Assembly (NCBI GenBank): GCA_040255345.1
Contig: JBDZUV010000147.1
Coordinates: 1 to 7,377 of the forward strand
Direction of reading: 5' to 3'
DNA: 7,377 nt
Source: JAFDWI01 sp040255345
Lineage (GTDB): Bacteria; Actinomycetota; Acidimicrobiia; Acidimicrobiales; Iamiaceae
Part shown: positions 4,373 to 7,377 of the stretch, in pieces
How the letters are laid out: each line of letters starts with the position of its first letter
Numbering within the stretch: position 1 is the stretch's first letter
The notes under the pieces: generated by a model
What the model was told of the DNA's origin: nothing
The model's input: only the letters and a program-made list of their open reading frames with translations
Database searches by the model: none
Translations under genes and position numbers: made by a program

Positions 4373-6082
4373 GTGAAGACACGAAGAATGACGAGACTCT
4401 TGGGCTTCGGCGCGGGGCTGTTGCTGCTGGCGGGCCTGTTGAGTGCCTGTTACCCGCCCGGATCGGTGATCGTCGGCACCGTCGAAACCGCTGACTCGAC
4501 GTTCGCGCCGAACATCGAGATCGCGGTCTACTCCGACACCACGACGCCGACCCCGACCGCCGTGACCACCACGAACCTGGGCGGCGGCTTCTCCTTCCAT
4601 GCCGACCAGGTGCCCGATGGCTCCTACGTCGTCCAGATCGGCGGCCGCTGGTGGACCGGCACGGGGCTTTCGGCCGACGCCGCCGATGCCACCGGCATCT
4701 CGGTCACCGCGGCGGGACCACGCGTGGTGATCGACACCCAGATCGCCGCGGCAGCCACGATCACCGGCATCCTCGTCGACCCCAGCTCGACACCCGCCAC
4801 CGACCGCCTCGTCATCGTGCAAACCCCCACCGAAGACCTGGTCACCGTCGCCACGACCGGTCCCGATGGCCGCTTCGTGCTGCAACTCGGTGTCGCTGGT
4901 GACTACCGGCTCGCGGTGCACGACCCCGAAGGTGGCACCCTCGAACCCGTCGGTGAGCCCGTCTACACCCTGAGCCAAGGTCAGGCCCTGGATGTGGGCA
5001 CCCTCATCGTCGGCTTCCCCGCGGCCGGTGCAAGGTCGGTCACCTCCGGCTACGCCCATTCCTGCGCACGGCGCGCCAACGGGACCGTCTCGTGCTGGGG
5101 CGACAACAGTGACGGGCAACTCGGCAACGGCACCACCGCCGACACGCTGACCCCGGTCACGGTCACCGGCATCACCGACGCCACCTCGATCGCCGTCGGT
5201 GTGGCCCACTCCTGCGCCGTGCACACCACCGGAACCGTCTCGTGCTGGGGCGACAACAGCTACTGGCAGCTCGGCAACGGCACCAGCACCCCCTCCCCGA
5301 CCCCGGTCGCGGTGACCGGCATCACCGACGCCACCTCCGTCGCCGCCGGCAAATACCACACCTGCGTGACGCACTCCACCGGAACCGTCTCGTGCTGGGG
5401 CCGCAACTTCTACGGGCAGCTCGGCAACGGCACCAGCAACACCAACGCGCCGACCCCGGTCGCCGTCACCGGCATCACCGACGCCACGTCCATCGCCGCC
5501 GGCGAGGACCACACCTGCGCCGTCCACACCGATGGAACCCTCTCGTGCTGGGGGTACAACGGTGACGGCGAACTGGGGAACGGCACCACGACGAAATCAC
5601 CGACCCCGGTCGCCGTCACCGGAATCACCGACGCCACCACCATCGCCGCCGGCAGCTACCACACCTGCGCGACCAACGCCGACGGAACGGTCTCGTGCTG
5701 GGGCTACAACCTCTACGGGCAGCTCGGTAACGGCACCACGACGAAGTCGTCGACGCCGGTCACGGTCAGCGGCATCACCGGTGCCACCGGCATCGCCGCC
5801 GGTCTCTACCACACCTGCGCGACGCACACCGGTGGAACGGTCTCGTGCTGGGGGTACAACGGCGCCGGGCAACTCGGGAACGGCACCGACACCAACGTGT
5901 CGACCCCGGTCGCCGTCACCGGCATCACCGACGCCACCACCATCGCCGCCGGTACGTACCACACCTGCGCGACGCACACCGACGGAACGGTCTCGTGCTG
6001 GGGGTACAACTCCAACGGCGAGCTCGGGAACGGCACCACCGACCGCTGGTCGATCCCGGGCGCGGTGATCGGCTTCCCCTGA
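4373..6082 (+). CDS. Secreted RCC1-repeat lipoprotein with two N-terminal beta-sandwich domains
   Basis: The 569-residue protein starts with a lipoprotein signal: MKTRR, a hydrophobic core, then lipobox LSAC with the lipidated Cys26. Residues about 30-120 and 126-213 look like two carboxypeptidase-regulatory or Ig-like beta-sandwich domains (GGGFSFHADQVPDGSYVVQIGG at 70-91; TTGPDGRFVLQL with DYRLAVHDPEGG in the second). Residues 220-569 are seven RCC1 repeats of about 50 residues with the core GTVSCWGxNxxGQLGNGT and the linker TPVAVTGITDATSIAAG; seven is the number for a complete RCC1 propeller. Each repeat has two Cys ten residues apart (231/241 through 532/542), likely disulfides outside the cell. 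Its role is unknown; surface binding or adhesion is an inference. GTG is the start because GGGAG lies 7 nt upstream. It appears monocistronic, with its own promoter and downstream hairpin. Confidence 0.9.
   Translation: MKTRRMTRLLGFGAGLLLLAGLLSACYPPGSVIVGTVETADSTFAPNIEIAVYSDTTTPTPTAVTTTNLGGGFSFHADQVPDGSYVVQIGGRWWTGTGLSADAADATGISVTAAGPRVVIDTQIAAAATITGILVDPSSTPATDRLVIVQTPTEDLVTVATTGPDGRFVLQLGVAGDYRLAVHDPEGGTLEPVGEPVYTLSQGQALDVGTLIVGFPAAGARSVTSGYAHSCARRANGTVSCWGDNSDGQLGNGTTADTLTPVTVTGITDATSIAVGVAHSCAVHTTGTVSCWGDNSYWQLGNGTSTPSPTPVAVTGITDATSVAAGKYHTCVTHSTGTVSCWGRNFYGQLGNGTSNTNAPTPVAVTGITDATSIAAGEDHTCAVHTDGTLSCWGYNGDGELGNGTTTKSPTPVAVTGITDATTIAAGSYHTCATNADGTVSCWGYNLYGQLGNGTTTKSSTPVTVSGITGATGIAAGLYHTCATHTGGTVSCWGYNGAGQLGNGTDTNVSTPVAVTGITDATTIAAGTYHTCATHTDGTVSCWGYNSNGELGNGTTDRWSIPGAVIGFP
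5030..6079 (+). repeat. Seven tandem 150-bp RCC1 repeat units within the lipoprotein gene
   Basis: Units start at 5030, 5180, 5330, 5483, 5633, 5783 and 5933. All are 150 bp except the third, which is 153 bp because of one extra codon (NTNAPT where other units are one residue shorter), and the last, which ends at the stop. DNA similarity is high: TCTCGTGCTGGGG occurs in all seven units. Units 5 to 7 share GGAACGGTCTCG, whereas units 2 and 3 share GGAACCGTCTCG, showing subgroups. Confidence 0.88.
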
Positions 6083-6102
6083 TCCCGACCGGGGCGGGCC
6101 GA

Positions 6103-6123
6103 CGTCCGCCGAAGCCGCGGACG
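6103..6123 (+). terminator. Hairpin downstream of the RCC1 lipoprotein gene
   Basis: CGTCCGC (6103-6109) pairs perfectly with GCGGACG (6117-6123) around a 7-nt loop, 20 nt after the lipoprotein stop. Distance and stem fit an intrinsic terminator without a T-run. Confidence 0.45.
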
Positions 6124-6211
6124 CAAGTGAACGCGCCGCGGGCAGACGCCTCGTCGGCGAGGTGAGCCGAGACGAGCGGCCGCTGCGCCGGCGCCTCGAA
6201 AGCCACATACC

Positions 6212-6247
6212 GAGGCCCGGGAGCCGGACACACCGGCCCCGGGCTTC
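6212..6247 (-). terminator. Strong hairpin overlapping the alcohol dehydrogenase stop codon, likely bidirectional terminator
   Basis: GCCCGGG (6215-6221) pairs with CCCGGGC (6238-6244), and GCCGG (6223-6227) pairs with CCGGC (6233-6237) around ACACA, with one bulged A at 6222. GAG (6212-6214) and TTC (6245-6247) extend the stem by three pairs, one a wobble, so two bases of the dehydrogenase stop codon lie in the stem. Minus-strand sequence after it is moderately T-rich (GTATGTGGCTTTC). It sits between convergent genes and could stop transcription from both sides. Confidence 0.6.
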
Positions 6248-7328
6248 ACCCTGGAAGCAGGACCGGCTTGATCACCTCGCCCGACAGCGAGGCCTCCTCG
6301 GCCTCGTTGATCGCCGCCAACGGAAAGGTCTGGACGAGTCGCTCGATCGGGAACCTGCCGTCCTGCCACAATGCGATCAGTCTCGGGATGACGACCTGCG
6401 GGTCGGCATTGCCCTCGAGGATGCCCGTGACCGTCTTGCCGACGAGCGCGCCCGCATCGAGGACGAGATCACCGGTCTGGATCCCGACCAGCCCACAATG
6501 ACCGCCGGGACGCAGGATCCCCAGCGCCGCCAAGATGACCGAGGGCACCCCGGTCGTGTCGAAGGTGTAGTCGGCCAGGCCCCCGAGCGCGCCCAGCAAC
6601 TCGGCACCGAGGTCGTCGACGTTTCCGTCGACGGAGGCGGTGGCACCGAGTTCGGTCGCGAGCGCCAGACGCTTCGGTCGCACGTCAACCGCCACGATCT
6701 GTTCGACGCCCGTCGCGGCGGCCGCCATCACCGCGGCCAATCCGACGGCACCGGCACCGAAGACGACCAGGCGGTCACCCGATCCGACCGCCAAGGCCTC
6801 GAGGACGGACCCTGCTCCGGTCAGCAGACCGCAACCCAGCGGGGCGAGCAGCTCCAACGACAGCGACTCGTCGACCACCACGACGTTGCGCGCCGGAACG
6901 AGCGCGTGGGTGGCGAACGACGACTGCGCGAACCAGCAGGACGCGATCTCGGCGCCCTGCGCGTCGTGCAGACGAGTCCCCCAGTGCACGTCACGTCCGG
7001 TGAGATTGCGCATCATGAAGGTCTCGCAGTTCCACGGTTCACCGCGCCCACACGCCGCGCACTCACCGCACGAGTCGTAGGAACACACCACGTGATCCCC
7101 GACCTTCACCCGCTCGACTCCGGGGCCGACCGCTTCGACGACACCGGCACCTTCATGACCGGTCACGATCGGGACCAGTCCCAACTGGCGAGGCAACTGG
7201 TCGGTGTGACAGAGCCCGGCGGCGACGATGCGAACGACGACCTCGCCCTCGGCGGGGTCGTCGAGATCGACCCGTTCCAAGCCATACGGTCCGTCGGGTG
7301 AGCGGAGGACTGCTGCGGTGATCTCCAT
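6246..7328 (-). CDS. Zinc-dependent MDR alcohol dehydrogenase, aryl-alcohol dehydrogenase type
   Basis: The 360-residue protein has the full medium-chain dehydrogenase plan. Catalytic zinc ligands are Cys40 (GLCHTD), His58 with Glu59 (TGHEGAG) and Cys166 (PLGCGLLTGAG). The structural-zinc cysteines are 87, 90, 93 and 101. The Rossmann motif GAGAVG spans 191-196, and Asp215 at the end of the second strand (AVDV) predicts NAD over NADP. The N-terminal sequence and the QSSFATHAL and LELLAPLGCGLLTGAGSVL segments resemble benzyl-alcohol dehydrogenases such as XylB, so oxidation of an aromatic or other primary alcohol to an aldehyde is the best guess; the substrate is not proven. It is cytosolic. 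It is encoded opposite to the other complete genes and ends at a hairpin shared with the RCC1 gene. The ATG at 7328 is chosen because the family N-terminus MEIxAAVLR begins there; no Shine-Dalgarno is visible. Confidence 0.93.
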   Translation of the reverse strand: MEITAAVLRSPDGPYGLERVDLDDPAEGEVVVRIVAAGLCHTDQLPRQLGLVPIVTGHEGAGVVEAVGPGVERVKVGDHVVCSYDSCGECAACGRGEPWNCETFMMRNLTGRDVHWGTRLHDAQGAEIASCWFAQSSFATHALVPARNVVVVDESLSLELLAPLGCGLLTGAGSVLEALAVGSGDRLVVFGAGAVGLAAVMAAAATGVEQIVAVDVRPKRLALATELGATASVDGNVDDLGAELLGALGGLADYTFDTTGVPSVILAALGILRPGGHCGLVGIQTGDLVLDAGALVGKTVTGILEGNADPQVVIPRLIALWQDGRFPIERLVQTFPLAAINEAEEASLSGEVIKPVLLPG

Positions 7329-7330
7329 GA

Positions 7331-7348
7331 CCGCATGCTGCCATGCGG
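7331..7348. promoter_or_regulatory. Perfect inverted repeat just upstream of the alcohol dehydrogenase, candidate operator
   Basis: CCGCATG (7331-7337) and CATGCGG (7342-7348) are exact complements across CTGC, beginning 2 nt upstream of the ATG. On the minus strand the repeat contains CAGCAT (7335-7340), a poor -10 candidate 6 nt before the start codon. A regulator bound here would cover the predicted transcription start. Confidence 0.4.
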
Positions 7349-7362
7349 CGGTACCGCTGCCC

Positions 7363-7372
7363 GGTGATCACC
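7363..7372. repeat. Palindrome GGTGATCACC at the right edge
   Basis: A perfect 10-bp palindrome about 35 nt upstream of the dehydrogenase start, near where a -35 element could lie. With the repeat at 7331-7348 it may form a two-site control region. The region is cut by the window edge, so any divergent gene beyond cannot be seen. Confidence 0.3.
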
Positions 7373-7377
7373 CGGTG

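Noticed and set aside
4301..4375. Possible c-di-GMP or other riboswitch before the lipoprotein gene
   Set aside because: GTAAAGC recalled part of a c-di-GMP-I element, but the remaining conserved segments and the tetraloop-receptor architecture are absent, and the predicted promoter lies within this stretch.
3878..5527. Open frame of 549 codons on the minus strand
   Set aside because: It lies opposite the ligase and RCC1 genes, spans their intergenic region, and encodes low-complexity Gly/Arg/Asp sequence mirroring the RCC1 repeats. It is a product of high GC at third positions.
5030..6079. Regular repeats as a CRISPR-like array
   Set aside because: The 150-bp period is in frame and encodes RCC1 blades; there is no short repeat-spacer pattern.
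6162..7301. Open frame of 379 codons on the plus strand
   Set aside because: Antisense to the alcohol dehydrogenase, which has all zinc ligands and the Rossmann motif; the plus-strand translation is Asp/Arg/Gln-rich and unrecognisable.

Overview
The window is a high-GC stretch with strong G/C bias at third codon positions, so long open frames on the opposite strand are common and mostly false. Gene content and style point to an actinobacterium, possibly a member of Acidimicrobiia; that placement is inferred from protein flavour alone. The style consists of TANNNT boxes sitting 6 to 9 nt before start codons that have no Shine-Dalgarno, MDR alcohol dehydrogenase and CoA-ligase/crotonase genes, and a GTG-started RCC1 lipoprotein.

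Layout: (1) 1-323, minus strand, the N-terminal part of an isochorismatase-fold cysteine hydrolase that runs off the left edge. (2) 324-630, a divergent intergenic region with a repeated CCGTGCAAA motif and inverted repeats. (3) 631-1521, plus strand, an alpha/beta hydrolase of epoxide-hydrolase type with an Asp nucleophile. (4) 1522-1827, a non-coding gap with a weak terminator hairpin, an imperfect palindrome and a probable leaderless promoter. (5) 1828-4181, plus strand, a two-gene operon of a crotonase-fold protein and an AMP-forming acyl-CoA ligase, 17 nt apart. (6) 4182-4372, an intergenic region with a terminator-like hairpin, a promoter and a structured leader. (7) 4373-6082, plus strand, a secreted lipoprotein with two beta-sandwich domains and seven RCC1 repeats. 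(8) 6083-6245, a convergent gap with two hairpins. (9) 6246-7328, minus strand, a zinc-dependent MDR alcohol dehydrogenase of aryl-alcohol dehydrogenase type. (10) 7329-7377, its upstream region with two palindromes.

The enzymes fit peripheral catabolism of a carboxylic acid or xenobiotic: alcohol oxidation, CoA activation, crotonase-type chemistry and epoxide or ester hydrolysis. Only the crotonase-ligase pair is clearly co-transcribed. Its crotonase member lacks both classical catalytic glutamates, so its reaction is open. The RCC1 lipoprotein is unrelated to catabolism and is the most distinctive gene: a likely complete seven-bladed propeller on the cell surface, with a regular cysteine pair in every blade. 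I found no clear evidence of a wholly new multi-gene system, and no RNA gene, CRISPR array or insertion sequence.
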